NCBI GenBank assembly: GCA_011048485.1
Contig: DSDX01000044.1
Coordinates: 1-6,512, forward strand
Direction: 5' to 3'
DNA from: Candidatus Aminicenantota bacterium
GTDB taxonomy: Bacteria; Acidobacteriota; Aminicenantia; Aminicenantales; Saccharicenantaceae
DNA length: 6,512 nucleotides
Shown here: positions 1 through 4,305 of the stretch, piece after piece
Position numbering within the stretch: position 1 is the stretch's first letter
Layout of the letters: every line of letters begins with the position of its first letter
Program-made: the position numbers and the translations under genes
Notes under the pieces: generated by a model
What the model was told of the DNA's origin: nothing
Seen by the model: the letters and a program-made list of their open reading frames with translations, nothing else
The model's database searches: none

Positions 1-222
1 CAGCCGGGCCCGGCTGAACACGAAGATGAAGGCCGCGGCATGGAAAGCCAGCATAACCAAGTATCCGGCTCCGATGAGGTAGTGCGAAGGCTCCGAAGCG
101 TCGAAGCGGATCACGCCCGCGAGGTCCGTTCGGACCTCGTAGACATGGAACAGCAGCCAAAGGAACGTGACGAGCCCCAGGATCAGGGTAGCCAGGGCGC
201 TCGGGGAGTATCGTTTCTTCAT
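1..222 (-). CDS. Small integral membrane protein, partner of the XRE regulator (3' end outside window)
   Basis: An open frame reads leftward from an ATG at 220-222 to the window edge with no stop, giving 74 visible residues starting MKKRYSPSALATLILGL. Two hydrophobic segments are visible, about residues 9-28 and 48-70, separated by a short charged loop (EVRTDLAGVIRFDASEP). This makes it an inner-membrane protein of unknown function. A strong ribosome binding site (AAAGGAAAGG in the 223-240 stretch) overlaps the stop of the regulator gene just upstream, and only 13 bases separate the two genes, so they are almost certainly co-transcribed. Pairs of a roughly 68-residue XRE repressor and a small multi-spanning membrane protein are common in bacteria and archaea, where the membrane partner may sense a signal; that role is inference here. 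I cannot assign a family from the N-terminal part alone. The reading frame and start are well supported; the function is not. Confidence 0.75.
   Translation of the reverse strand, partial: MKKRYSPSALATLILGLVTFLWLLFHVYEVRTDLAGVIRFDASEPSHYLIGAGYLVMLAFHAAAFIFVFSRARL
120..139. repeat. Near-perfect 20-bp inverted repeat inside the membrane-protein gene
   Basis: The arms CGAGGTCCG and CGGACCTCG are exact 9-base reverse complements separated by TT. The repeat lies within the codons for Glu-Val-Arg-Thr-Asp-Leu of the small membrane protein, between its two membrane segments. It could form a stable mRNA hairpin or be a protein-binding site. It could also be a chance product of GC-rich coding sequence, although nine paired positions with a 2-base centre are not expected often in a window this size. 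Confidence 0.5.
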
Positions 223-235
223 GGGGCCTTTCCTT

Positions 236-442
236 TCACTCGTCCACGATGAAAAAGATGTCCTCGACGGGCCGGCCGAAGAAGCGGGCGATCTTGAGGG
301 CGAGCAGGGCCGAGGGAACGAACTTGGCCCGTTCGATGGAGTGGATGGTCTGGCGGGTTACGCCGATTTCTTTGGCCAAGGCATCCTGGGACATGTCGTC
401 GCGGTCGAATCGGAAACGCTTCAATTTGTTGCCTAACTTCAT
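236..442 (-). CDS. XRE/Cro-family helix-turn-helix transcriptional regulator (compact, 68 aa)
   Basis: This 68-residue protein is essentially one HTH_3/XRE DNA-binding domain. After a short basic N-terminus (MKLGNKLKRFRFDRDD) come helix 2 'SQDALAKEIGV' (about 18-28), the turn, and recognition helix 3 'TRQTIHSIERAKFVPS' (about 29-44). The tail 'LLALKIARFFGRPVEDIFFIVDE' is the usual C-terminal signature of the short XRE group that ends '...ALKIAKVFGVSVEEIFxxEE'. The length matches that group, so the gene looks complete. The start at 440-442 has AAGGCGGG a few bases upstream. It is the first gene of a leftward pair with the small membrane protein. A TTGACA-containing AT-rich promoter and an 11-base palindrome (464-474) lie immediately upstream, consistent with autorepression, as is usual for this family (inference). 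Family assignment is strong; the target genes are unknown. Confidence 0.93.
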   Translation of the reverse strand: MKLGNKLKRFRFDRDDMSQDALAKEIGVTRQTIHSIERAKFVPSALLALKIARFFGRPVEDIFFIVDE

Positions 443-463
443 GATCCCGCCTTGAAAGTAATC

Positions 464-474
464 TATACTGTATA
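464..474. promoter_or_regulatory. Candidate XRE operator: 11-bp palindrome TATAC-T-GTATA
   Basis: TATACTGTATA is an exact inverted repeat about a single central base. It sits just downstream of the predicted -10 element of the XRE gene, 22 bases before its start codon, and is nested between further inverted CTATA (463-467) and TATAG (485-489) half-sites. Compact XRE repressors usually bind short odd-length palindromes overlapping their own promoters, so autoregulation is a reasonable inference. The surrounding AT-rich composition raises the odds of a chance palindrome. Confidence 0.45.
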
Positions 475-475
475 T

Positions 476-504
476 TTGTTATCATATAGTTTACTCTTTG
501 TCAA
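476..504 (-). promoter_or_regulatory. Predicted sigma-70-type promoter for the XRE/membrane-protein pair
   Basis: On the minus strand a perfect -35 hexamer TTGACA (504-499) is followed after 17 bases by TAACAA (481-476), a poor -10 with 3 of 6 consensus bases. A better-looking TATGAT (486-481) is present but only 12 bases from the -35. Transcription would begin near 469, inside the candidate operator, giving a leader of about 27 bases. The AT-rich block at 461-523 stands out sharply from the GC-rich surroundings. Confidence 0.5.
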
Positions 505-517
505 GTATGTTTTACTT

Positions 518-523
518 TATAAA
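518..523 (+). promoter_or_regulatory. Possible -10 element (TATAAA) for the rightward C69 peptidase gene
   Basis: TATAAA on the plus strand is the best -10-like sequence upstream of the peptidase gene. The nearest -35-like sequence, TTGTCA at 498-503, is only 14 bases away, so spacing is poor. If used, the promoter would share DNA with the leftward XRE promoter and leave a leader of about 115 bases, which begins with a weak 5-bp hairpin (CGGGT 526-530 with ACCCG 536-540). This is only a suggestion from composition and position. Confidence 0.22.
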
Positions 524-643
524 GCCGGGTCGCGCACCCGACAGGCTTGCAAACCCGGACCACCTCGATTACATTGGACGGCGTCGCGAGTCCCGCGGAC
601 AGCCGCCGCGATGACAGCGCCGAATCCCTTCGGGAGGCCGCCT

Positions 644-2143
644 ATGAGAGCCGCGAAAAGATCCCTCCTCGTCCTTGCCGTCATCGTCCTGGCCGCGGCG
701 TCGATCGCGCCGCGTCCCGGGCGCTCCGACGGCGAGTGCTTCACCGTCCTCGTCGGCCGCGACGCCAGCGCCAACGGCTCGGTCATGATCGCCCACAACG
801 AGGACGACCGCGGCGACATCGTCGTCAACCTGCGCAAGATCGCGTCGCGAGACTACGGCGCGCCCCAGAAGGTCGATCTCGGCCGGGGCGCTTTCCACGC
901 AACCGACGGCAAGACCGCTGGCTTCCTCTGGATCGAGGCCACGACCCAGGAGTACGCCGACAGCTTCGTCAACGAGCACGGCGTTCTTATCACCTCCGAC
1001 AGCTGCCCCTCGCTCATCCGGGACGAGGACCTCACCGACGGCGGCATCGGTTGGATGCTGCGCCGTCTCGTGGCCGAGAAGGCCACCTCGGCGCGCGACG
1101 CCGTCCGGATCGCCGGCGAACTTATCGAGACCTACGGCTACTGCGCCTCCGGCCGGACCTACTCCATCGCCGACACGACCGAGGCCTGGATGCTGGCCGC
1201 GCTCCGGGGCCGCCACTGGTACGCCCAACGCGTCCCCGACGACGAGGTGGCCGTCCTCCCCAACCACTTCACCATCCGCGCCATCGACCCCGGCGACCCG
1301 GACCACTTCATGGGCAGTCCCGACATCGTCGAGTACGCGGCGAAGAACGGCTGGTACGACCAGGCCAAGGACGGTCCGTTCGATTTCAAGAAGGCCTTCG
1401 AGCGGCCCTCGAGGCGCGAGCCGGCCGCCGACGGCAACGCCCTGCGCCACTGGCGCGGCCTCGAGCTCCTGACCGGCAAGACCTGGGAGCCCGGCTTCGA
1501 CTACCCCTTCTCGGTCAAGCCGGGGAAGAAGGTGACCGCCGAGGCTTTGATGGCCGTCCTCCGCGACCACTACGAGGGCACCCCCTACGACGCCACGGAC
1601 GGCTACAAGACGGGGACGCCCAATCACACCAAGTTCCGGACGATCTGCACGGCCTCGACCATCAACGCCTTCGTCGTGTCGCTCGACGCCAAGCGCCCCG
1701 AGCCGCTGGCCGCCTCGATCTGGCTGGCCATGGGCAAGCCCGACACGACCGTCTTCCTGCCCCTCTACTATGGCGTCGAGACGCTGCCGCCGGGGGCCGG
1801 CACGGGCGGGAACACGCACGACTACGCGCTCTTCGCCAAGCAGCACTTCGAGGACGCCGACATCAAGGCGGCCAAAGCGGACCTCATCCACACCAAGGTC
1901 CTCGAGCTCGAGAAGATCGCCGAGGCGGACTACGGCCCCATGCACCAGACGCTCGAAAAGGAGCTCTTCCCCGCCGAGCGGGCGTTCATCGAGTCCCGGC
2001 CCGCGTTCGAGAAGGAGTTCGCCGCCCTCTACGCCAAGGACAAGGCCAAGGCCCTGAAGAAGCTCGACGCGTACGTGGCCGCCGCCTTCGAGAGCGTCGC
2101 CAAGGTCACGGACAAGCTGATCGCCGAGGCATCCGCGAAGTAG
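644..2143 (+). CDS. Exported dipeptidase, peptidase family C69 (PepD-type Ntn hydrolase)
   Basis: The product has 499 residues. A signal peptide (basic MRAAKR, hydrophobic core SLLVLAVIVLAAASIA) leads to ECFTVLVGRDASANGSVMIAHNEDD, the hallmark C69 start with the candidate nucleophile Cys32 and the NED triplet (52-54). Further family motifs are 'NEHGVLITSDSC' (110-121), 'YSIADTTEAWMLAALRGRHW' (173-192), 'RVPDDEVAVLPNHF' (196-209), 'LRDHYEGTPYD' (306-316), 'RTICTAS' (332-338) and 'IWLAMGKPDTTVFLPLYYG' (359-377). Known members are cysteine Ntn-hydrolases cleaving dipeptides; this one should act in the periplasm or outside the cell. The last 100 or so residues are charged and helical. An in-frame ATG at 611 and a longer open frame back to 452 exist, but only the ATG at 644 has a good ribosome site (GGGAGG, 632-637, 6-base gap) and puts the signal peptide at the N-terminus. 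For an Ntn nucleophile, Cys32 must become N-terminal, implying removal of a short propeptide. The YdeI-family gene follows 15 bases later. Confidence 0.93.
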   Translation: MRAAKRSLLVLAVIVLAAASIAPRPGRSDGECFTVLVGRDASANGSVMIAHNEDDRGDIVVNLRKIASRDYGAPQKVDLGRGAFHATDGKTAGFLWIEATTQEYADSFVNEHGVLITSDSCPSLIRDEDLTDGGIGWMLRRLVAEKATSARDAVRIAGELIETYGYCASGRTYSIADTTEAWMLAALRGRHWYAQRVPDDEVAVLPNHFTIRAIDPGDPDHFMGSPDIVEYAAKNGWYDQAKDGPFDFKKAFERPSRREPAADGNALRHWRGLELLTGKTWEPGFDYPFSVKPGKKVTAEALMAVLRDHYEGTPYDATDGYKTGTPNHTKFRTICTASTINAFVVSLDAKRPEPLAASIWLAMGKPDTTVFLPLYYGVETLPPGAGTGGNTHDYALFAKQHFEDADIKAAKADLIHTKVLELEKIAEADYGPMHQTLEKELFPAERAFIESRPAFEKEFAALYAKDKAKALKKLDAYVAAAFESVAKVTDKLIAEASAK

Positions 2144-2158
2144 CGCCCGGGGCCCTCC

Positions 2159-2722
2159 ATGAAGCCGCGCCTTTTCCGGAAGGCCGCCGACTGGCGGGCC
2201 TGGCTGGAGAAGAACCACGCCACGGCGTCCGAGATCTGGATCGCCTACTACAAGAAAGGCTCGGGCAAGAGGTCCGTCACCTACCGGGAAGCCCTGGACG
2301 AGGCCTTGTGCTACGGCTGGATCGATTCCACGATCCGGCGAGTCGACGGCGAAAGATACATGCAGCGCTACACGCCCCGAAAGCCGGGAAGCATCTGGTC
2401 GGCCCGCAACAAGTCCCACATCGCCCGGTTGGCCAAGGCGGGACGGATGGCCCCGCCGGGCGCGGCCAAGGTCGAAGCGGCCCGCCGCGACGGCTCCTGG
2501 GACAGATTGCGCGCCATCGACCCCAACCCCGAAACGCCGCCCGACCTGCTGGCCGAATTGGAGATGCACGCCGGCGACGAGGCCCTGTGGGCCAAGCTGG
2601 CCCCTTCCCACAAGAAGATGTATGCCTGGTGGATCCTCGACGCCAAGCGGCCGGAGACGCGAAGCCGCAGGATCCGGGAGACGGTCGAGAAACTCAGGGC
2701 CGGCCGCCGGCCGGGAATGTGA
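2159..2722 (+). CDS. YdeI/OmpD-associated (OmdA) family protein
   Basis: This 187-residue cytoplasmic protein carries the signatures of the YdeI/OmpD-associated family. These are 'EIWIAYYKK' (25-33), 'SVTYREALDEALCYGWIDS' (39-57), 'QRYTPRKPGSIWSARN' (69-84) and a C-terminal OmdA segment with 'LAPSHKKMYAWWILDAKRPE' (147-166) followed by TRSRRIRETVEKL. The length is typical for the family and both conserved halves are present, so it looks intact. E. coli YdeI-related proteins have been linked to resistance to antimicrobial peptides and to OmpD levels, but no biochemical activity is established, and none should be assumed here. The start ATG lies 15 bases after the C69 peptidase stop and has no convincing Shine-Dalgarno (only a G/C-rich stretch), so translation may depend on ribosomes arriving from the upstream gene. 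The stop codon lies in a small inverted repeat (2720-2732). Confidence 0.92.
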   Translation: MKPRLFRKAADWRAWLEKNHATASEIWIAYYKKGSGKRSVTYREALDEALCYGWIDSTIRRVDGERYMQRYTPRKPGSIWSARNKSHIARLAKAGRMAPPGAAKVEAARRDGSWDRLRAIDPNPETPPDLLAELEMHAGDEALWAKLAPSHKKMYAWWILDAKRPETRSRRIRETVEKLRAGRRPGM

Positions 2723-2852
2723 CCGCGGGTCAAGGCTTCTTCAAGGCCGGGTCATGGGGACCGACGACGCGCAGGACGCTTAAGCTGCTAAAGCTTGCGG
2801 CCGATCGGCGAGCCCCGCCGCTGGGATCACTCAGGATATCCCTGTGGGCCGA

Positions 2853-3104
2853 TCAGGAATAGGCGTCCTTCCGATGCTTGATCCGGTAAAGGTAGACGCG
2901 TTTCGACTGGTCGTCGATCCTATAGAGAACGCGATGGTCCCCGACCCGTAGGCGATACCCTTCTTCTCCCGTCAGCTTGAGGCAGCCGGCGGGGCGAGGT
3001 TCACCGGTAAGACCGCGGACTTTCTTGATGATACGGGCGAAGGCCGAACCTTCGAGCTTGTCGAGGTCTCTTTGAGCCGTGGGCAGGACGAAGATCTCAT
3101 ACAC
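2853..3104 (-). CDS. RelE/ParE-superfamily toxin (type II toxin-antitoxin)
   Basis: The product has 83 residues, the usual length. It opens MYEIFVLPTAQRDLDKLEG, matching the family pattern of a first strand followed by 'a.rdl.kL'. The core is 'YRLRVGDHRVLYRID' (50-64), the very conserved 'yRlRvGdyRviY' segment, and it ends with 'VYLYRIKHRKDAYS', matching the terminal 'v..v.hRkdvY'. Candidate active-site residues by family analogy are Arg51, Arg53, Arg58, Arg62, Arg78 and Tyr82. These basic and aromatic residues suggest a RelE-type ribosome-dependent mRNA endonuclease rather than a gyrase-poisoning ParE, but sequence alone does not settle this. The start is GTG (3102-3104), and the gene overlaps the end of the antitoxin gene by 8 bases (3097-3104). 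Such coupling limits toxin made without antitoxin. No frameshift or missing core residue is seen, so it is probably functional. Confidence 0.92.
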   Translation of the reverse strand: MYEIFVLPTAQRDLDKLEGSAFARIIKKVRGLTGEPRPAGCLKLTGEEGYRLRVGDHRVLYRIDDQSKRVYLYRIKHRKDAYS

Positions 3105-3330
3105 GGCGGTTCTTGAGGTAATCGTCCAGGGACATCGCCTGACTCTCGAGGGCCCGCAGGGCTTTCAGATCCAACAGGTCTTCCTTGAGTTCCTCGCGGC
3201 CGAGCTGTTCCAGGATGGCCTTCTCGACGAAGAAGCCGTACTTGACCCCTCTCTCGCGGCAGAAGCGCTTGGCCCGCTCGGCAACGTCGGGATCGATCTT
3301 GACGGCCAGGACGGTCTTTTTTTCTTTCAT
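3097..3330 (-). CDS. Antitoxin of the RelE/ParE-type module (ribbon-helix-helix-like)
   Basis: The product has 77 residues. The N-terminus 'KKTVLAVKIDPDVAERAKRFCRERGVKYGFFVEKAILEQL' begins with a short beta strand (about 5-12), followed by two helices separated at 'RGVKY', the expected layout of a ribbon-helix-helix DNA-binding antitoxin. The C-terminal half is charged and ends 'AMSLDDYLKNRR', a motif often seen at the toxin-binding end of RelB-like antitoxins. It would neutralise the downstream toxin and repress their shared promoter. The two genes overlap by 8 bases. The ATG at 3328-3330 is close to the predicted -10 element (3345-3340), so the leader may be only about 3 bases. A GGAACAGG sequence just before the ATG could serve as a ribosome site if transcription starts further upstream. 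Antitoxin role is strongly supported by context; the exact subfamily is less certain. Confidence 0.87.
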   Translation of the reverse strand: MKEKKTVLAVKIDPDVAERAKRFCRERGVKYGFFVEKAILEQLGREELKEDLLDLKALRALESQAMSLDDYLKNRRV

Positions 3331-3339
3331 GCCTGTTCC

Positions 3340-3368
3340 ATAGTACTGCCGACAATCAACTTTGTCAA
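3340..3368 (-). promoter_or_regulatory. Predicted promoter of the RelE-type toxin-antitoxin operon
   Basis: On the minus strand TTGACA (3368-3363, perfect) is followed by a 17-base spacer and TACTAT (3345-3340, 4 of 6 matches). The predicted transcription start is near 3333, about 3 bases from the antitoxin ATG, so the message would be almost leaderless. The -35 hexamer is embedded in the perfect palindrome TCAATATTGA, a likely autoregulatory site. Confidence 0.6.
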
Positions 3369-3395
3369 TATTGAGTTATGTTTTATTAACTATTG
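3365..3395. promoter_or_regulatory. Candidate antitoxin operator: TCAATATTGA palindrome plus flanking inverted repeat
   Basis: TCAATATTGA (3365-3374) is a perfect 10-base palindrome overlapping the -35 box. Just upstream with respect to the operon, AGTTA (3374-3378) is inverted at TAACT (3387-3391), and CAAT (3366-3369) at ATTG (3392-3395), giving a larger imperfect inverted repeat across 3366-3395. Ribbon-helix-helix antitoxins bind pairs of short palindromic sites over their own promoters, so this is the natural place for operon autorepression (inference). Confidence 0.45.
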
Positions 3396-3452
3396 TTATT
3401 CGGCGAGCCGCGCCTGCCCGTATCGGTGTTGATGTCCATTGGAAGTCGCGGG

Positions 3453-3857
3453 CTAGCGGGCGAGGAACTCTTCCGGCGTAACCGCGGTCCCAGGAAATTT
3501 CTCGAGGAGCTCCTTGTCCGTCGTGACGAGCGGCACCCGCAGCTCCCGCGCCAGTACCACATACTCGGCGTCATAGGCGGAGCATCCCGACGACGCCGCG
3601 AGCTCGAGCACGTCGTCCGAGGCCACATCATAGTCATTGAATGCCATCATGGCCTCGGCAGCGGCCATGATCGCGAACGCTTCATCCCGGCCGATCAGTC
3701 CGCCCCAGAAGCACATGATCAGCGTATTACGGAGCTCGCTCCTCCATAGGACCGGTGCGACCCACTCAGAGTCCCGCAGGACCACTTGCCGGGCCGCCTG
3801 ATTGAACTCGCCGTCGATGTTGAGATAGGCCAAAAGGTTCGTATCAGCCACGATCAC
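3453..3857 (-). CDS. vapC: VapC-family toxin, PIN-domain ribonuclease
   Basis: This 134-residue PIN-domain protein has the four acidic residues that bind the catalytic metal. They are Asp5 in 'MIVADTNLLAYL', Glu41 in 'VLWRSELRNTL', Asp96 in 'CSAYDAEYVVLARELRVPL' and Asp114 in 'VTTDKELLEKF'. VapC toxins are Mg/Mn-dependent RNases that cut tRNA or rRNA at specific sites; the target here cannot be read from sequence. The length is typical and all four acidic positions are intact. The start codon is GTG (3855-3857), overlapping the antitoxin TGA as GTGA, a 4-base overlap that couples translation of the pair. The protein ends 'VTPEEFLAR', a segment also found in its antitoxin partner. The 'SAYDAEYVxLA' form and the FitA-like partner place it near the FitB-type branch of VapC. 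Confidence 0.95.
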   Translation of the reverse strand: MIVADTNLLAYLNIDGEFNQAARQVVLRDSEWVAPVLWRSELRNTLIMCFWGGLIGRDEAFAIMAAAEAMMAFNDYDVASDDVLELAASSGCSAYDAEYVVLARELRVPLVTTDKELLEKFPGTAVTPEEFLAR

Positions 3858-4129
3858 AGCAGGCCTTCCCTTTTCACCTTCTTAAGGAACTCCTCGGTCA
3901 GGAAGCCCTTGGTGCGTGCTCTGAGCTCGTCGGCGCGGGCTAGGAATTCCTCGGGCGACACGCGCCGCGGAGTCGTGACCTCCCCGAGGATAGCGATGAT
4001 CTCGCTGTTGACGCTGCGCCGGTGCCGCCTGGCCCGTAGCTTGATCTTCTTGTAGATCTCGTCGGGAATGTTCTTCAGGGTGTAATTCATAGCCATATGC
4101 TCGCCAGTCTGATTTTTCTCTGGTTCCAT
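3854..4129 (-). CDS. vapB: FitA/VapB-like antitoxin (ribbon-helix-helix), start codon uncertain
   Basis: The core 'MNYTLKNIPDEIYKKIKLRARRHRRSVNSEIIAILGEV' is a classic ribbon-helix-helix unit: strand 'YTLKNI', helix 'PDEIYKKIKLRARRH', turn 'RRSV', helix 'NSEIIAILGEV'. The C-terminal part (SPEEFLARADELRA...FLTEEFLKKVKREGLL) is the expected toxin-wrapping tail. It should bind VapC and repress the operon. The frame is open up to an ATG at 4231. The ATG at 4129 (91 aa) has a good AAAGGA site 6 bases away. However, a well-spaced promoter (TTGACT-17-CATAAT) has its -10 over this ATG, which would favour the ATG at 4096 (80 aa, MAMNYTLKN), where related antitoxins usually begin. I list 4129 as the better ribosome site. 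The gene ends in a 4-base overlap with vapC. Confidence 0.87.
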   Translation of the reverse strand: MEPEKNQTGEHMAMNYTLKNIPDEIYKKIKLRARRHRRSVNSEIIAILGEVTTPRRVSPEEFLARADELRARTKGFLTEEFLKKVKREGLL

Positions 4130-4156
4130 TATGGTTCCTTTCGGGGGAAAAGTCAA
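4128..4156 (-). promoter_or_regulatory. Predicted promoter of the vapBC operon, overlapping a candidate start codon
   Basis: On the minus strand TTGACT (4156-4151, 5 of 6) and CATAAT (4133-4128, 5 of 6) are separated by exactly 17 bases. Transcription would start near 4121, downstream of the ATG at 4129, and leave a leader of about 25 bases before the ATG at 4096. Confidence 0.5.
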
Positions 4157-4188
4157 TATCACCTCGCGATTCCCTTCCCTATCCAGTG

Positions 4189-4202
4189 GACGTTCGAACG
4201 TC
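4189..4202. promoter_or_regulatory. Perfect 14-bp palindrome GACGTTCGAACGTC in the divergent control region
   Basis: GACGTTCGAACGTC is self-complementary over all 14 bases. It lies between the leftward vapBC promoter and the rightward beta-barrel promoter, about 33 bases upstream of the vapBC -35 and 40 bases upstream of the other -35. It is a good candidate binding site for a dimeric regulator, possibly the VapB antitoxin. On the plus strand it is followed by GGC and six T residues and so resembles a weak terminator hairpin (5-bp stem, TCGA loop), but no rightward gene ends nearby. Confidence 0.5.
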
Positions 4203-4241
4203 GGCTTTTTTCTCGCGGCATGTCGCCACACTCTTTTTTTC

Positions 4242-4270
4242 TTGACAGATCCGACACCTTGGCCTAGATC
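4242..4270 (+). promoter_or_regulatory. Predicted promoter of the outer-membrane beta-barrel gene
   Basis: A perfect TTGACA (4242-4247) preceded by a run of seven T residues (4234-4240) is followed after 17 bases by TAGATC (4265-4270), a weak -10 with 3 of 6 matches. The leader would be about 30 bases and contains GGGAGAG (4294-4300) 5 bases before the ATG. Confidence 0.5.
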
Positions 4271-4305
4271 GATAAAGGGGATCGTCCGCCGGCGGGAGAG
4301 ACATC

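Noticed and set aside
452..643. An N-terminal extension of the dipeptidase up to an ATG at 452 or 611
   Set aside because: It would bury the signal peptide, spans the AT-rich promoter region, and neither start has a good ribosome site.
569..2611. A 680-residue open frame on the minus strand across the dipeptidase and YdeI genes
   Set aside because: It is an antisense shadow of two clearly homologous genes in GC-rich DNA, with low-complexity Gly/Arg/Val-rich sequence and no recognisable domain.
2698..2732. Inverted repeats at the 3' end of the YdeI-family gene (GGCCGGC/GCCGGCC at 2698-2712; TGACC-GCG-GGTCA at 2720-2732) as a terminator
   Set aside because: No run of T follows, stems are short, and the first lies in coding GC-rich sequence where such repeats arise easily.
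2782..2796. AAGCT-gctaa-AGCTT hairpin as a terminator between convergent transcripts
   Set aside because: The stem is only 5 AT-containing pairs, without a T tract on either strand.
547..2862. A 771-residue plus-strand open frame in another phase over the same genes
   Set aside because: It is very rich in Arg/Pro/Gly, as expected of the off-frame reading of GC-rich coding DNA, and has no domain features.
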